Origin: an uncultured Flavobacteriaceae bacterium
GTDB lineage: Bacteria; Bacteroidota; Bacteroidia; Flavobacteriales; Flavobacteriaceae
Length of the DNA: 64,000 bases
Direction: 5' to 3'
Assembly (NCBI GenBank): GCA_947486785.1
Contig: CANKUU010000004.1
Span: forward strand, 1-64,000
Below are positions 1 through 9,741 of this stretch, piece after piece. A program made the position numbers and the translations under genes. The stretch's first letter is position 1, and each line of letters opens with the position of its first letter. The notes below the pieces were generated by a model. The model saw nothing but the letters and a program-made list of their open reading frames with translations, did not search any database and was not told the origin of the DNA.

Positions 1-656
1 CCTTCAATCAAATTTGAAACAACAAATACCACGCAGTTAACTCTTTTTTACTAATTCCTTATGTCGAACTCAGGTTATAAGGGTATTATCTGGTTTTATA
101 GAAAATGTTGTCAAATTTAGAAACTAATTACATTTCATTTTGTGGAGGTGTACGAAATACAGTAATACAATTAGATAGTGCGAAAAAATTATAGTCCTTA
201 ATAATTAAGGTGTAATTGTCTGAACCATGGCTTTTTTAGCTTACATATTTTTAAGCTATAGCGGTACACTTTAAAATTAATTCATCCAATCTTTGGTGAA
301 AATATAGTTCAAAATATTAGTATTGGTAGTGCAGTACCTTACATAGTCTTCTTAAAAATGTATTAGTACACCCTCAGAAAAAAGCATTCTGGTGGGCGAA
401 ATACTTCAAATTTTTAAATGAAACAAAACGGTAGTTAAAATTCGATTTTTGCTTATAAGACTTTGTTTAAAAGATAAGATGAAACAAAAAAAGGCTTAAA
501 TATTGTTTGTTAGGCTAAAAATGATTCTTGCGATAGCACAAGGATATTTGAGGTCTATTGGGCGAGATAATTAAATTTTTGGCACCCCACTTAGAATAAT
601 TTTGAGATTAACCCAGCAGCTTTAAATGTGGATAACAATAAGAATAGAGAAAACAG
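1..656. other. Intergenic, no gene recognised
   Basis: This stretch is AT-rich with stop codons in all frames. Two short plus-strand runs look faintly protein-like (near 270-350 and 360-415), but neither extends beyond about 30 codons nor matches a family I know. It lies downstream of the sensor kinase that ends at 657 on the minus strand. No tRNA, hairpin terminator or repeat was recognised. Confidence 0.5.
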
Positions 657-2621
657 CTATTTAAAATCGAACCAGAAACGAACTCCTTCAGAAGTTTTAT
701 CAATATTCAAATTAGATTGTAGTTGATTTACCAAACGATTCATTAATCGAATTCCCATAGATGATTTTGTGCGTTCATCTGTATCTTCAGGTAAACCAAC
801 ACCATTATCAGTATATTCAAAAAAGCCTGGCTGACCAAGTTCTTTACGAAGGTGAATATATATTTTACCTTTATCATCATTTGGAAAAGCATATTTAAAT
901 GAATTAGATACCAATTCGTTTAAAATAAGACCAAACGGAATTGCTCTATCGATATCAAGTTCTACACCCTCAGCATCGATGGTAATGTTAATGTTGTGTC
1001 CACCTTTTTTAAATACCGATTGCACACTATTTATTAAGCTTTCAATATACCCTTGCATTTCTATAACCGAAAGATCTTCATTTTGATATAGTTTTTGATG
1101 AATTAACGCCATGGCTTTCACCCTACTTTTACCTTCCTCTAAGGCTTCAATAGCTGCCTTACTTCGCGTATTTTTAGTTTGTAAACTCAACAAACTAGAA
1201 ACCATCTGAAGGTTATTTTTAACACGGTGGTGAATTTCTTTTAACAAAGAATCTTTTTCAACAAGTGCATTTTCAATGATATTTTTTTGCTCTGCGATTA
1301 AACGCTGATTTTTAATACTCTTTAGATAGGCATAAACTAAGCCTGCAAAACCAAGAAGAGTAAAAATCAAAGAAATAAATACCAGCTGAATCTGATCTTC
1401 TTTCTCTACCATTTTATCTCTCGATTGTGCCAGCTCTTCTTTCTGTTCTGCTAATCTGGTTTTGGTGTATTTTTGATCTTCAGCTATTAAAATCGCCTGT
1501 TGCTCATTTCTTAGTTTGGTGAAATTGGTTTGTATAGAATCAATTATTCTGAGGTTTTTTAATAGATATTTAGCCTGGCTTTTATGATCACCAATTTTAT
1601 CATAATAAGAAGCAAAAATCATGTTCATCTTTTGCAGATTTTCTTCCGTTCTAGGTTTTAGGTTATCTGTTAAATAATCTGTCGTCTTTTTAAAATTGCC
1701 TAATTTAAGAAAGCACTCTGCTAACGTTAATTTATTTTCTACTAAATCTGATGAAAACTTGTCTTTTTTAAGTTTCTTAATTTTCTCAATACTTCTTTCT
1801 AAATACGGAATAGCTTCTTCATACTGGTCTAACTGCGCATAACATTTACCAATATTTCCTTCAATTACTGCTTTTAAGACTTCAATTTTAGCTAATTCTT
1901 TTTCGGTCTTAACTTTAGTAACATCCATTTCATATAAGTTAATCCAATTGTTTGCCTTATTGTATAAATTTAACGCAACTGGGCAAGAATTATCGAGTCT
2001 AAGGTAATTACCAATATTATGCTCATAAACTGCTTTACCGTAATAGTCATTGTCATCAATACTCTTTTTCTCTTCCAAAATATAATAGTTCATAGCTTTT
2101 CTATGAAGACCTAATTTGGAGTATATATCATGAAATGTAACATTATCCGTTATCTCTAGCTTGTTTCTTTCTTTTCGAATTTCTATTTGTTCTGGGTAAA
2201 GTTGTAATTCGGAATAGGTTCTATCCATTAAATCAAGAAGAATAGCTTTTGTTTCTAAATCCCAAGCGTCTTTTTTGTAGTATAACTCTTTTGAGTTAGA
2301 TAAACTTTTCTCATAAGAACCAATGTCAAAATAAATCTGTGCTCTTATTATTTTGTAATAATCTACACTCTCATCATCATTATTCTTTTCGGCCTCATGC
2401 AAATAATCATTTACTTTATCTAACCAATCAAATCCAGAATTTTTATTGTACGGATTTTCTGTATTAAAAAAGTATAATAATCGTTCTTTTGACTTCTTAA
2501 TATTTTGAAATTCAACAAAGTAATTAGTGCCTACAGGTATACTGTCTTGTGCTATTGAGGAACTCAAGCCAAGAAAGAAAATTAAAACTAAGCCTAAGAC
2601 TTTGCTAGACAATTTTTTCAT
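657..2621 (-). CDS. TPR-containing sensor histidine kinase, HisKA_2 type
   Basis: Membrane-bound sensor kinase that should autophosphorylate on histidine and pass phosphate to a response regulator. A signal peptide covers about residues 1-24. A helical TPR-like sensor region covers about 60-390, then a short charged coiled-coil stretch, then one membrane helix at about 410-432. The phosphoacceptor motif EIHHRVKNNLQMVSSLLSLQ has the paired histidines at about 464-465, typical of the HisKA_2/HWE-like group. The C-terminal ATPase shows an N box (LNELVSNSFKYAF) and a G1 box (YTDNGVGLP). The TPRs probably face the periplasm. The LytTR regulator at 3040-3795, transcribed the same way just upstream, is the probable partner, although a terminator separates them. 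The signal is unknown. Confidence 0.9.
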   Translation of the reverse strand: MKKLSSKVLGLVLIFFLGLSSSIAQDSIPVGTNYFVEFQNIKKSKERLLYFFNTENPYNKNSGFDWLDKVNDYLHEAEKNNDDESVDYYKIIRAQIYFDIGSYEKSLSNSKELYYKKDAWDLETKAILLDLMDRTYSELQLYPEQIEIRKERNKLEITDNVTFHDIYSKLGLHRKAMNYYILEEKKSIDDNDYYGKAVYEHNIGNYLRLDNSCPVALNLYNKANNWINLYEMDVTKVKTEKELAKIEVLKAVIEGNIGKCYAQLDQYEEAIPYLERSIEKIKKLKKDKFSSDLVENKLTLAECFLKLGNFKKTTDYLTDNLKPRTEENLQKMNMIFASYYDKIGDHKSQAKYLLKNLRIIDSIQTNFTKLRNEQQAILIAEDQKYTKTRLAEQKEELAQSRDKMVEKEDQIQLVFISLIFTLLGFAGLVYAYLKSIKNQRLIAEQKNIIENALVEKDSLLKEIHHRVKNNLQMVSSLLSLQTKNTRSKAAIEALEEGKSRVKAMALIHQKLYQNEDLSVIEMQGYIESLINSVQSVFKKGGHNINITIDAEGVELDIDRAIPFGLILNELVSNSFKYAFPNDDKGKIYIHLRKELGQPGFFEYTDNGVGLPEDTDERTKSSMGIRLMNRLVNQLQSNLNIDKTSEGVRFWFDFK

Positions 2622-2980
2622 ATTAAAATTAAATACTTGAACAGTTCACCTTATAACTTAGGCTTGTGTTTTTTGAAAACGAAATAATAAGGAGAATATT
2701 CTTGCTAAGGCTCTCTTTAGTCGAAATTACCTAAATCAAAGCTCTTAACAAAAAAAATAATCCTTTAGACTGAGCTCTTCAATAACGAACACAGAACCGC
2801 AAAAAAATGCTAAGATTTTCACCCACAAAAAAACGAATTTAAGATTATAATTGATAAGACAAAAACTCATTTAATTAATCCTTCAAAATTATCATATTGA
2901 ATTTAATAAAACAGTTTATTGTTGTGTAAACCACAATTTATGTAGTGAAACGAGATAGCGAATAAAACCTAGCAATTTTC

Positions 2981-3012
2981 TAAATAAAAAATGGACACCG
3001 AACGGCATCCAT
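2981..3012 (-). terminator. Terminator of the LytTR regulator gene
   Basis: Read on the minus strand, ATGGATGCCG and CGGTGTCCAT form a hairpin with a small internal mismatch, followed by a T-rich tract. It lies 28 bases after the stop of the LytTR gene. The rest of 2622-3039 is AT-rich and presumably holds the kinase promoter, which I could not pin down. Confidence 0.6.
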
Positions 3013-3039
3013 ATTTTATATCGATTTTTAGTATCAGAT

Positions 3040-3795
3040 TTAAGAATTCATTGCAGAAATAATAAACTCTTTAAAATCTTTAGAAATTGGAATCAAGTTA
3101 TTATTGATCATAATATCTTTCGAATTAATTGCATCAATATGATCTACATTAACGATGTAAGATTTATGCGCCCGATAAAATTTATTTTTAGGTAATTTTT
3201 CTAAATAATCTTTTAAAGGTGATCGAACTAAGAATTTTTTATCTACCGTATTTACTTCTAGGTAAACATTGTCTGCTTTTATAAATTGGATATCACCAAA
3301 CTGAATCCGATAATACAAATGTTGCTTCTTTACAAAAATAGAGTCTTTTAATACCGAATTAGACATTGGAACATCTTCTTGTCCTGGCATCTCTGCTGCT
3401 TTATCATCTCCGGCATTATAGGTGAAATTTGCTAGGGCAATTTCGATTGAGGTATATAAATCTTGCTGTTCAAAGGGTTTAACAAGATATCCATTTGGCT
3501 TCACTAATTTGGCATTTTCTACTGTGGCTCTGTCCGAATTTGAAGTCACGAATATGAAAGGAATGTCATATTCTTCTCGAATATGCCTACCTAAATCAAT
3601 TCCAGTTTTATCTGAGGCTAAAATGATGTCAATAAGTACAAGATCTACCTGTTGCGATTTTAAGACTTCTTCAGCTTGTTCGTAAACAATTACATTGTCT
3701 ACAATCTCGTAACCAATCTCCTCTAGCATTGATTGCATGTCATCTGCAATAATGACATTGTCTTCCACTATAAGTATTCTAATAGGTCTTTCCAA
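3040..3795 (-). CDS. LytTR-family response regulator
   Basis: Two-component response regulator of 251 residues. The N-terminal receiver has the acidic pair E11/D12, phosphoacceptor D56 in the DLVLIDI strand, T84 in FVTSN, and K106 in YLVKPF, so it looks fully phosphorylatable. The C-terminal LytTR DNA-binding domain (about 150-251) shows the family core around LPKNKFYRAHKSYIVNVDHI. It probably acts with the HisKA_2 kinase encoded downstream at 657-2621. It differs from the second LytTR protein of the window (44506-45237), whose receiver has lost its key residues. Target genes cannot be read from the sequence. Confidence 0.92.
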   Translation of the reverse strand: MERPIRILIVEDNVIIADDMQSMLEEIGYEIVDNVIVYEQAEEVLKSQQVDLVLIDIILASDKTGIDLGRHIREEYDIPFIFVTSNSDRATVENAKLVKPNGYLVKPFEQQDLYTSIEIALANFTYNAGDDKAAEMPGQEDVPMSNSVLKDSIFVKKQHLYYRIQFGDIQFIKADNVYLEVNTVDKKFLVRSPLKDYLEKLPKNKFYRAHKSYIVNVDHIDAINSKDIMINNNLIPISKDFKEFIISAMNS

Positions 3796-3834
3796 GATTA
3801 TGGTTTTTTTGGTGATTATATTTCAAAAATACGA

Positions 3835-4731
3835 TTAATTAAAGGTTAAGTAAAACAAAAATGATAATAGGAATGTACTTAACGCTAGTTTCTTTAATTC
3901 AGCATCTAAATGCTGAGGCACGTCAACTCTCAAAACTTTTATTATATGAATTGCTATTGGTATAAAAGCCAACAGCGGTATAAACTGGTACCAAACATTA
4001 AAGTTATAAACAATAAAACTAAAAAAGCTAAAAAACGCAATTAAAACTAATATTAAGTGATAAATTTTACCGTTTTTAAATCCCATTTTAACTATTAACG
4101 TATTTTTTCCTGCCTTTTTATCCGATTCAACGTCTCTTAAATTATTCAAGTTTAGCACTCCGGTACAAAGTGCACCGTTTGCTATTGCAGGTAACCAAGC
4201 AAAGGCAGTTATAAATTTTGTAAACAAAAATAAAGAACCAAGTACAGCAACTAAACCAAAAAAAATAAAAACAAAAATATCGCCTAAACCTTTATAACCG
4301 TATGCCGATGAACCTACGGTATATTTAATCGCCGCCCAAATGCTAAGAAATCCTAGAACGCTAAAAATTACAAAATATTCTATTTGATATGTATCAAATG
4401 CAAAATATAATAAAAATAACACCAATAAAATGCAAATGAACACCGATACTTTAATACCGTTTTTGAGTTCTTTTCTGGTTAACAAACCACTTTGTAATGC
4501 TCTTTTAGGCCCTACTCTATCTTCATTATCAGTACCTTTAACCCCATCGCCGTAGTCATTTGCAAAATTAGAAGTTACTTGAAATGCAATAGTTGTGAAC
4601 AGCGCTAAAATAAAAATTAACACGTCACTTTTTCCATAGAATTTTGCCAGGGCAGCACCTAATATAATACCGGAGACAGACAGAGGCAAGGTTCTTAATC
4701 TCGCAGCATTTAGCCAATCTAATATCTTCAT
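3835..4731 (-). CDS. menA: 1,4-dihydroxy-2-naphthoate polyprenyltransferase MenA
   Basis: Integral membrane prenyltransferase of 298 residues that attaches the polyprenyl chain to 1,4-dihydroxy-2-naphthoate, giving demethylmenaquinone. It is a UbiA-superfamily protein with about eight to nine hydrophobic helices. The two aspartate-rich Mg-diphosphate motifs are visible: ANDYGDGVKG (about 58-67) and NLRDVESDKKAGKNTL (about 196-211). The NLRD form of the second motif is characteristic of MenA rather than UbiA. It follows the SPOR-like gene by 5 bases, so the two are probably co-transcribed. Other menaquinone genes lie about 2 kb upstream on the same strand. Confidence 0.93.
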   Translation of the reverse strand: MKILDWLNAARLRTLPLSVSGIILGAALAKFYGKSDVLIFILALFTTIAFQVTSNFANDYGDGVKGTDNEDRVGPKRALQSGLLTRKELKNGIKVSVFICILLVLFLLYFAFDTYQIEYFVIFSVLGFLSIWAAIKYTVGSSAYGYKGLGDIFVFIFFGLVAVLGSLFLFTKFITAFAWLPAIANGALCTGVLNLNNLRDVESDKKAGKNTLIVKMGFKNGKIYHLILVLIAFFSFFSFIVYNFNVWYQFIPLLAFIPIAIHIIKVLRVDVPQHLDAELKKLALSTFLLSFLFYLTFN

Positions 4732-4736
4732 AAAGG

Positions 4737-5342
4737 CTAGTAAGGATCCTCGATTTGTATTCTTTTGCCCTCCTTAAAAGAAGCTACAAAAGCGTCTTCA
4801 AAACCTATATTTACAAGCTGTAATCTAAATTTTCTAGCTTCTTCTAAAGTTTCAAAATTACCTAAGGAATAAGAGTAAAACGGATTTGTTTTAACAAACA
4901 TCGTGTTTGATAAAGCTTCTGATGATAATATAATGTTATTATCAACAAACGATTTAATTTGAACTGAGTACACCTTTTCTTTTTGTAAGAATTTTTTAGC
5001 TAAATAAAACTCATTCACCAAGCTCAACTCTTCATTTTGCTCTTTAAGATTATCGATACGTGATTTAATAGCATCAAGACTATCAATTGAAACCAACAAG
5101 TTTCTTTTACTATCCATTTTGCTAGCCCCACCTGTAGTAAGACCAGCTGTAAATGCGGTAAATGATAGTGCTCCAATTAAAAATAGTGATGTAATAACAG
5201 CAAATACATTTCTTTGTATTTTACTAGATCTAAGTTCTTTATTTTTAATTTTAATTTGATCTAAAAGACGTTCATTAATAATTTGTGCCTTGTCAATATC
5301 TTTGTGTAATTCTAATAAATCACTTTCTTCGATAAATGGCAT
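4737..5342 (-). CDS. SPOR-like single-pass membrane protein
   Basis: A 201-residue protein with a charged N-terminal coiled-coil stretch (about 1-42), one membrane helix (about 46-68), a second coiled-coil-like segment, and a C-terminal domain of about 75 residues. That domain (YSVQIKSF ... SYSLGNFETLEEARKFRLQL ... ) has the beta-alpha-beta pattern of SPOR domains, which bind denuded glycan strands of peptidoglycan. The topology would place it in the periplasm. The gene sits 5 bases upstream of menA, but a link to quinone synthesis is not evident; this may be operon sharing only. The SPOR call rests on pattern alone. Confidence 0.7.
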   Translation of the reverse strand: MPFIEESDLLELHKDIDKAQIINERLLDQIKIKNKELRSSKIQRNVFAVITSLFLIGALSFTAFTAGLTTGGASKMDSKRNLLVSIDSLDAIKSRIDNLKEQNEELSLVNEFYLAKKFLQKEKVYSVQIKSFVDNNIILSSEALSNTMFVKTNPFYSYSLGNFETLEEARKFRLQLVNIGFEDAFVASFKEGKRIQIEDPY

Positions 5343-5525
5343 ATTGTTGGTTTTAAGGAGGTTTTTTTATTACTCTAAGAATCGCTTTAAAAGTATTTAA
5401 TTTTTGAATAAATCAAAAATAAAAAAAAAGTAACTTTTCACTAATCTCTATTGGTAAAAGTACGTACATTCAATTGATTTTCATCCGCTTATCGATGAAA
5501 GGCTTCCTTAAATCTATTTTTGGCA

Positions 5526-6356
5526 TTAGATAAGCTGAATTCCGTCTGAATTAATCTCAATTTTACGTGCTTTGTATAAGGTGCCTACTCCTTTTTTAAA
5601 GGTTTTTTTGCTCATTTGAAGTTCTTCGCGAATTAACTCTGGATCTGATTTATCATTTAAGGGTAAAAAACCACCATGTGCAGACAGGGTTTCATATATT
5701 TTATTGGCAGCTGGCTCAAGAATTTTTTCGCCTAAGGGTTGTAATGAAACATCAATTTTGTTATCGCTCCTGATTGATTTAATAACTCCAGCCATTAAAT
5801 CACCAATACGAATGGTTTTAAATACTTCATTATTATACACCAAGCCTTTATGCCTGTTGTTTATAATTACTTCCCACCCAAGATCTGTTTGTCGAGTAAT
5901 AATCAGCTCTACTTTTTCTCTAACCCTAACGGTTAACACATCGTTACTTATAAACTTATCTAATTTATTTGATGCAACTAATCGATTACTTTTCTCATCT
6001 AAATAACAAAAAACTACATACCATTGTCCTTCTTGCATTTTACTTCTTTGTTCTCTAAAGGGCACTAATAAATGTTTTTCTAAACCCCAGTCTAAGAACG
6101 CTCCATATTCGTTTACTTCTGCCACCTGCAATAGTTGAAATTCGTTTACCACGATGCCAGGTTCTAAATTGGTAGCTACCGGTCTTTCGTCATAATCGAG
6201 ATAACAAAAAACCTCCAATTTATCTCCAATTTCATAGGTTTCCGGAACATATTTATTTGGCAATAATATATCATTACCATCCTCATCTCCTAAAAAGAGA
6301 CCCACACTTGTATGTCTTAAAATTTCTAAAGTATTAAACTGTCCTAATGCTATCAT
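5526..6356 (-). CDS. cvfB: S1-domain RNA-binding protein, CvfB family
   Basis: A 276-residue protein of the CvfB/YitL family. It begins with GQFNTLEILRHTSVGLFLGD, followed by repeated S1-like OB-fold segments (AEVNEYGAFLDWGLEKHLLV and ITRQTDLGWEVIINNRHKGL are S1 signatures). It ends in a small winged-helix-like region (about 215-276, LPLNDKSDPELIREELQMSK). The length fits the family. CvfB proteins bind RNA and influence gene expression, but their exact role is not settled. A terminator at 6389-6415 separates it from the upstream DUF2853 gene, so it probably has its own promoter in the short gap. Confidence 0.85.
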   Translation of the reverse strand: MIALGQFNTLEILRHTSVGLFLGDEDGNDILLPNKYVPETYEIGDKLEVFCYLDYDERPVATNLEPGIVVNEFQLLQVAEVNEYGAFLDWGLEKHLLVPFREQRSKMQEGQWYVVFCYLDEKSNRLVASNKLDKFISNDVLTVRVREKVELIITRQTDLGWEVIINNRHKGLVYNNEVFKTIRIGDLMAGVIKSIRSDNKIDVSLQPLGEKILEPAANKIYETLSAHGGFLPLNDKSDPELIREELQMSKKTFKKGVGTLYKARKIEINSDGIQLI

Positions 6357-6388
6357 ACCACAAAAGTACGTTGATTCAGGTTCATAAA

Positions 6389-6415
6389 AAAAGCCGTTCT
6401 AAAAGAACGGCTTTT
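6389..6415 (-). terminator. Terminator of the men-DUF2853 operon
   Basis: A perfect 12-bp stem (AAAAGCCGTTCT with AGAACGGCTTTT) encloses a 3-base loop. Read on the minus strand it continues into a T run. It lies 29 bases after the DUF2853 stop codon and ends the menI-menF-menD-DUF2853 transcript. Confidence 0.9.
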
Positions 6416-6443
6416 AAATTTTATAACACTTACTAGATAGCGC

Positions 6444-6785
6444 CTAGTTATAGATAGACTGTTTATCAAAATGCTTACATAACATGTAATACACAACAGC
6501 TCTATGCTTATTTCTGTTTGAAGAACCGTATTTCTCCATTACAGCCTGAATACCTTCCATTAGTTTAGGACTATCACTCATTCCGAGTTTTTTCATTAAA
6601 TAGTTCTTTTTAACGGTCTCTAATTCCTTTTCGTCAGAACCAGAAACTTTTGAAGCATCAATATTATAAATTGATGGACCTAAACCTACGGTTACTTTGG
6701 TTAATAAATCCATATCTGCGTTTTCACCAAATTTATCTTTAATGTCAGCAGCGTACTTTGTAATTAAATCGTCTCTTTTACTCAT
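6444..6785 (-). CDS. DUF2853 family protein
   Basis: A small soluble protein of 113 residues, start MSKRDDLITKYAADIK. It matches the DUF2853 family (helical; the ending AVVYYMLCKHFDKQSIY is typical). The function of the family is unknown to me. An in-frame ATG lies 26 codons upstream (6863) but would overlap menD and adds an unrelated N-terminus, so the 6785 start is preferred. It follows menD by 37 bases and is the last gene before a strong terminator, so it is co-transcribed with the menaquinone genes. Confidence 0.82.
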   Translation of the reverse strand: MSKRDDLITKYAADIKDKFGENADMDLLTKVTVGLGPSIYNIDASKVSGSDEKELETVKKNYLMKKLGMSDSPKLMEGIQAVMEKYGSSNRNKHRAVVYYMLCKHFDKQSIYN

Positions 6786-6822
6786 AATAGTTAGTGTGTC
6801 AATATAAATGGTTAATTTTCCC

Positions 6823-8574
6823 CTAAGATATGAAATCGAAATAACCGAGCAAAATTTTATCATTCAATAATCTTTCAGTTGAAACCTCTAACAACTTAGG
6901 ATGAGCCGAAGGTGCGAAAAAGCTATACATGGCTGACTTTAAACTTTTTTCAGTTTCTGAATACATATAGTTGATGGAATACATTTCACAGATTTTTTTT
7001 ACCTTTAACGTGTGTTTGGTTTCAAAAAAATATTCAAAATTCTTACTTTCTTCTTTTCCTGGTAATATTCTAAAAATACCTCCTCCCGAATTATTAATCA
7101 CAATTATTCTAAAATCTGATCTTAAATAATTATTCCACAAACCGTTACTATCATATAAGAAACTTAAATCGCCAGTAATTAAAACCGTAGGTGATGTACT
7201 ATATATTGACGCCCCTACTGCTGTTGACGTGCTACCATCTATACCGCTCGTTCCTCTATTGCAAAAAACGCTTAAAGATGGCTTTATATTAAAAAGTTGG
7301 GCATACCTTACTGTTGAACTATTTGCTAGCTGCAATTGATATTTTTCTGGAATTTGTTCGTTAATGATATGAAATGCCAACATATCAGAGAATGGTATTT
7401 TGTTTAAATAAGCTTTTCGTTTACTTTCATAATTTAACTTAACCTTGTTCCAATAACTGAAATACTCACTCGCTATAGGTTTAAAGTCGGTGTAAATCTC
7501 TTTATAAAAATTATTTACACTCATTTTAAAGTGATGCGATAAAGAAAAAAATGTATTGTTCGCTTTAACAGGGTCTATATGCCAATGATGTTTGGGTTGA
7601 TACTGCCGCAAAAAAGCTTTTATTTTTTTTGAAACAATTAAACCACCGAAGGTTAGTAATAGCTCTGGTTGCAATTTTGAAAATAAATAGTCCTTTTCGT
7701 CTGACTTTTCAATTGGCGCTAAAAGACTATCTATACTCGGAAAAAAATTGGTATGCTGTATGTTTGATGTGGTTTCTGTGAGAACCAAAACAGAGGGATC
7801 TGTTGCTAAGCTAGTTAAAAAGGCTAGATTTATCGTATTCGGATCATTTACACCTACTAGTACCATTTTCCTGCAACTCGTATTCCAAAGCTGCGAAGGC
7901 GCTTTTAAAGTAGTACTTGTGTTATTTTTACTAGCAATAATTGGTCTACAATTAGCAGAAACAGTTGGTTCGCTGAGGGTTTCATATAAGGGTTCTTCAA
8001 AACGAACATTTATATGAATGGGCAAACCTTTAGTAATTGCAATTTTAAAGGCCTTATTTAGCTGTTTATCATTGTAGGCTTGAATCTTTTGCTGAACGCT
8101 AATGGCATCATATTTCAGATATTCTGGGGCATATCGCAGCACCTTTTCGTATGCATGAATAAGGTCTTGCTTTAAATTGGCAGAATATCCAATATGCCTA
8201 TGAAAAACATTGTCTTGACGAATGGTTTGCCCGTCTCCGACATCTATTTTATACGCTGGTCTATCGGCAGAAATAACTACAAGTGGTATATTGCTGTAAA
8301 AAGCCTCACTTACCGCTGGATAGTAATTTAATAGTGCACTACCCGAAGTACATACCACGGCGACAGGAACTCGCAATTGCTGTGCAATACCTAAAGCAAA
8401 AAAGGCTGCAGATCGTTCATCTACGATGCTAAAACATTTAAAAAAAACATCTTCAGTAAAACCAATCGTTAAAGGCGCATTGCGTGAACCCGGAGATATA
8501 ATAATATTTTGAATACCCTTCGACTTACAATGCTGTATAACAGTTTGTGCCACGGGAATGCTAGAATACTTCAT
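6823..8574 (-). CDS. menD: 2-succinyl-5-enolpyruvyl-6-hydroxy-3-cyclohexene-1-carboxylate synthase MenD
   Basis: ThDP-dependent enzyme that joins 2-oxoglutarate and isochorismate in menaquinone synthesis. It has 583 residues from the ATG at 8574 (MKYSSIPVAQTVIQHC). The frame is open to an ATG at 8685, but that start would overlap menF and adds 37 unrelated residues. Seen: the N-terminal signature IISPGSRNAPL, the catalytic-glutamate segment VDERSAAFFALG, CTSGSALLNYYPAVSEA, ISADRP, and the C-terminal ThDP/Mg motif GDLSFLYDSNGLWNN. The length is normal for the family. It lies 53 bases after menF and 37 bases before DUF2853 in one operon. Confidence 0.95.
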   Translation of the reverse strand: MKYSSIPVAQTVIQHCKSKGIQNIIISPGSRNAPLTIGFTEDVFFKCFSIVDERSAAFFALGIAQQLRVPVAVVCTSGSALLNYYPAVSEAFYSNIPLVVISADRPAYKIDVGDGQTIRQDNVFHRHIGYSANLKQDLIHAYEKVLRYAPEYLKYDAISVQQKIQAYNDKQLNKAFKIAITKGLPIHINVRFEEPLYETLSEPTVSANCRPIIASKNNTSTTLKAPSQLWNTSCRKMVLVGVNDPNTINLAFLTSLATDPSVLVLTETTSNIQHTNFFPSIDSLLAPIEKSDEKDYLFSKLQPELLLTFGGLIVSKKIKAFLRQYQPKHHWHIDPVKANNTFFSLSHHFKMSVNNFYKEIYTDFKPIASEYFSYWNKVKLNYESKRKAYLNKIPFSDMLAFHIINEQIPEKYQLQLANSSTVRYAQLFNIKPSLSVFCNRGTSGIDGSTSTAVGASIYSTSPTVLITGDLSFLYDSNGLWNNYLRSDFRIIVINNSGGGIFRILPGKEESKNFEYFFETKHTLKVKKICEMYSINYMYSETEKSLKSAMYSFFAPSAHPKLLEVSTERLLNDKILLGYFDFIS

Positions 8575-8627
8575 GTAAAACAAAAATACAAAGCAAAGTG
8601 GTCTTTTACCAATGTTAGTACAAAATA

Positions 8628-9740
8628 CTAGATACTGTTTAAAATTTGCAACATCGTAGCGCTTTTTGAAACCGTCTCTTGCCACTCTTTATTAGGATCA
8701 GAACTTTCTGTAATACCCCCTCCAATATAAATATGAGCATGGTCGTGCATTAATTGCATACAGCGCAAGTTTACGAAAAGTGTTGATGTATTTTTTAGAA
8801 CTGAATAAGCCTGTTGTTCTTGATTTCTTTTATTTGATGAACGCTGTTTTTTTTCTTTCAGATTTAACTCGCCCAAATAACCGGTGTAAAATGACCTGTT
8901 ATATCCTTCATTCTCTAAAATAAATTTCTTAGTTCTTTCGAGGGGTAAACCGCAAACCGCGGGTGTAGGATGCAAAGCCTTAACTATTTTAGCAAAATTG
9001 TCGGTAATAAACGTACCGGTAAGTTTCGTTCTTAAATGCCAAAGGTTACCTGCTTTAACCGATTTTTTTTCTAAAACATTTAAATTAAATACCAGATTGT
9101 TAAGGGTATTAAAAATATAATCTGTTACCAATTGCTGCTCTTCAACTTCTTTAGAACCCCAAACAGGGTGCATATTTTGAATTTGTTTTTGAGTACCTGC
9201 CAAAGACATAGAAGTAATTCGAAAATTATCAGTTTTTAGTAAAATTTCTGGGGTAGCTCCTAACCAAGCACCTACCTTCGGGTGGTACCATAAATAACAA
9301 AAAGCTGTACTATAATAATCTAGTATCTTTAGAAATAAATCTACAGGTTTAGTTTTGCAATCAACGGTTAATAACCGAGAAAGTACAACCTTCTTAAACG
9401 AACCAGATTGTATCTCCTTAATAGCTTTACTAACTTTATCAAGATAAGCTTGTTTTGCAACATCATCGTTTCGAAAAGCATCAACTTCATTTGTCTTATT
9501 AGCTTTTTTTACTTTATATTCTGCCTCTATACGGTCATTTTCTGGAATTAATAGGGTTGACTTTTGGTCGTCAAACGGAGCGAAAACAAAACCAGATTCA
9601 TTAAAATTAGTGGCAAGATGTAACTGAGTATCATTTTGAAAAATAGCACGAACTGTTTCTTCATTTGGTTTACGATAAATTACAAAAGGCAATTTATTTG
9701 CGTGTTGATCTACAACTTTATTTAAAAGGTCTAAAAACAT
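8628..9740 (-). CDS. menF: Isochorismate synthase (MenF/EntC type)
   Basis: Chorismate-binding enzyme of 370 residues converting chorismate to isochorismate, the entry step of menaquinone synthesis. Family signatures are visible: WLGATPEILLK, the AVCGLPLERTKKFI segment, the YTGYLGELNL segment, and the C-terminal YIGGGITESSDPNKEWQET that carries the Mg-binding glutamates. The N-terminal third is short and divergent, as in compact Bacteroidota forms. Its start codon lies 1 base after the menI stop, so translation is probably coupled. Position upstream of menD supports menaquinone rather than siderophore use. Confidence 0.93.
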   Translation of the reverse strand: MFLDLLNKVVDQHANKLPFVIYRKPNEETVRAIFQNDTQLHLATNFNESGFVFAPFDDQKSTLLIPENDRIEAEYKVKKANKTNEVDAFRNDDVAKQAYLDKVSKAIKEIQSGSFKKVVLSRLLTVDCKTKPVDLFLKILDYYSTAFCYLWYHPKVGAWLGATPEILLKTDNFRITSMSLAGTQKQIQNMHPVWGSKEVEEQQLVTDYIFNTLNNLVFNLNVLEKKSVKAGNLWHLRTKLTGTFITDNFAKIVKALHPTPAVCGLPLERTKKFILENEGYNRSFYTGYLGELNLKEKKQRSSNKRNQEQQAYSVLKNTSTLFVNLRCMQLMHDHAHIYIGGGITESSDPNKEWQETVSKSATMLQILNSI

Positions 9741-9741
9741 T

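Noticed and set aside
6823-8685. Longer MenD starting at 8685
   Set aside because: The extra 37 residues show no MenD resemblance and overlap the menF coding end; the family start is at MKYSSIPVA.
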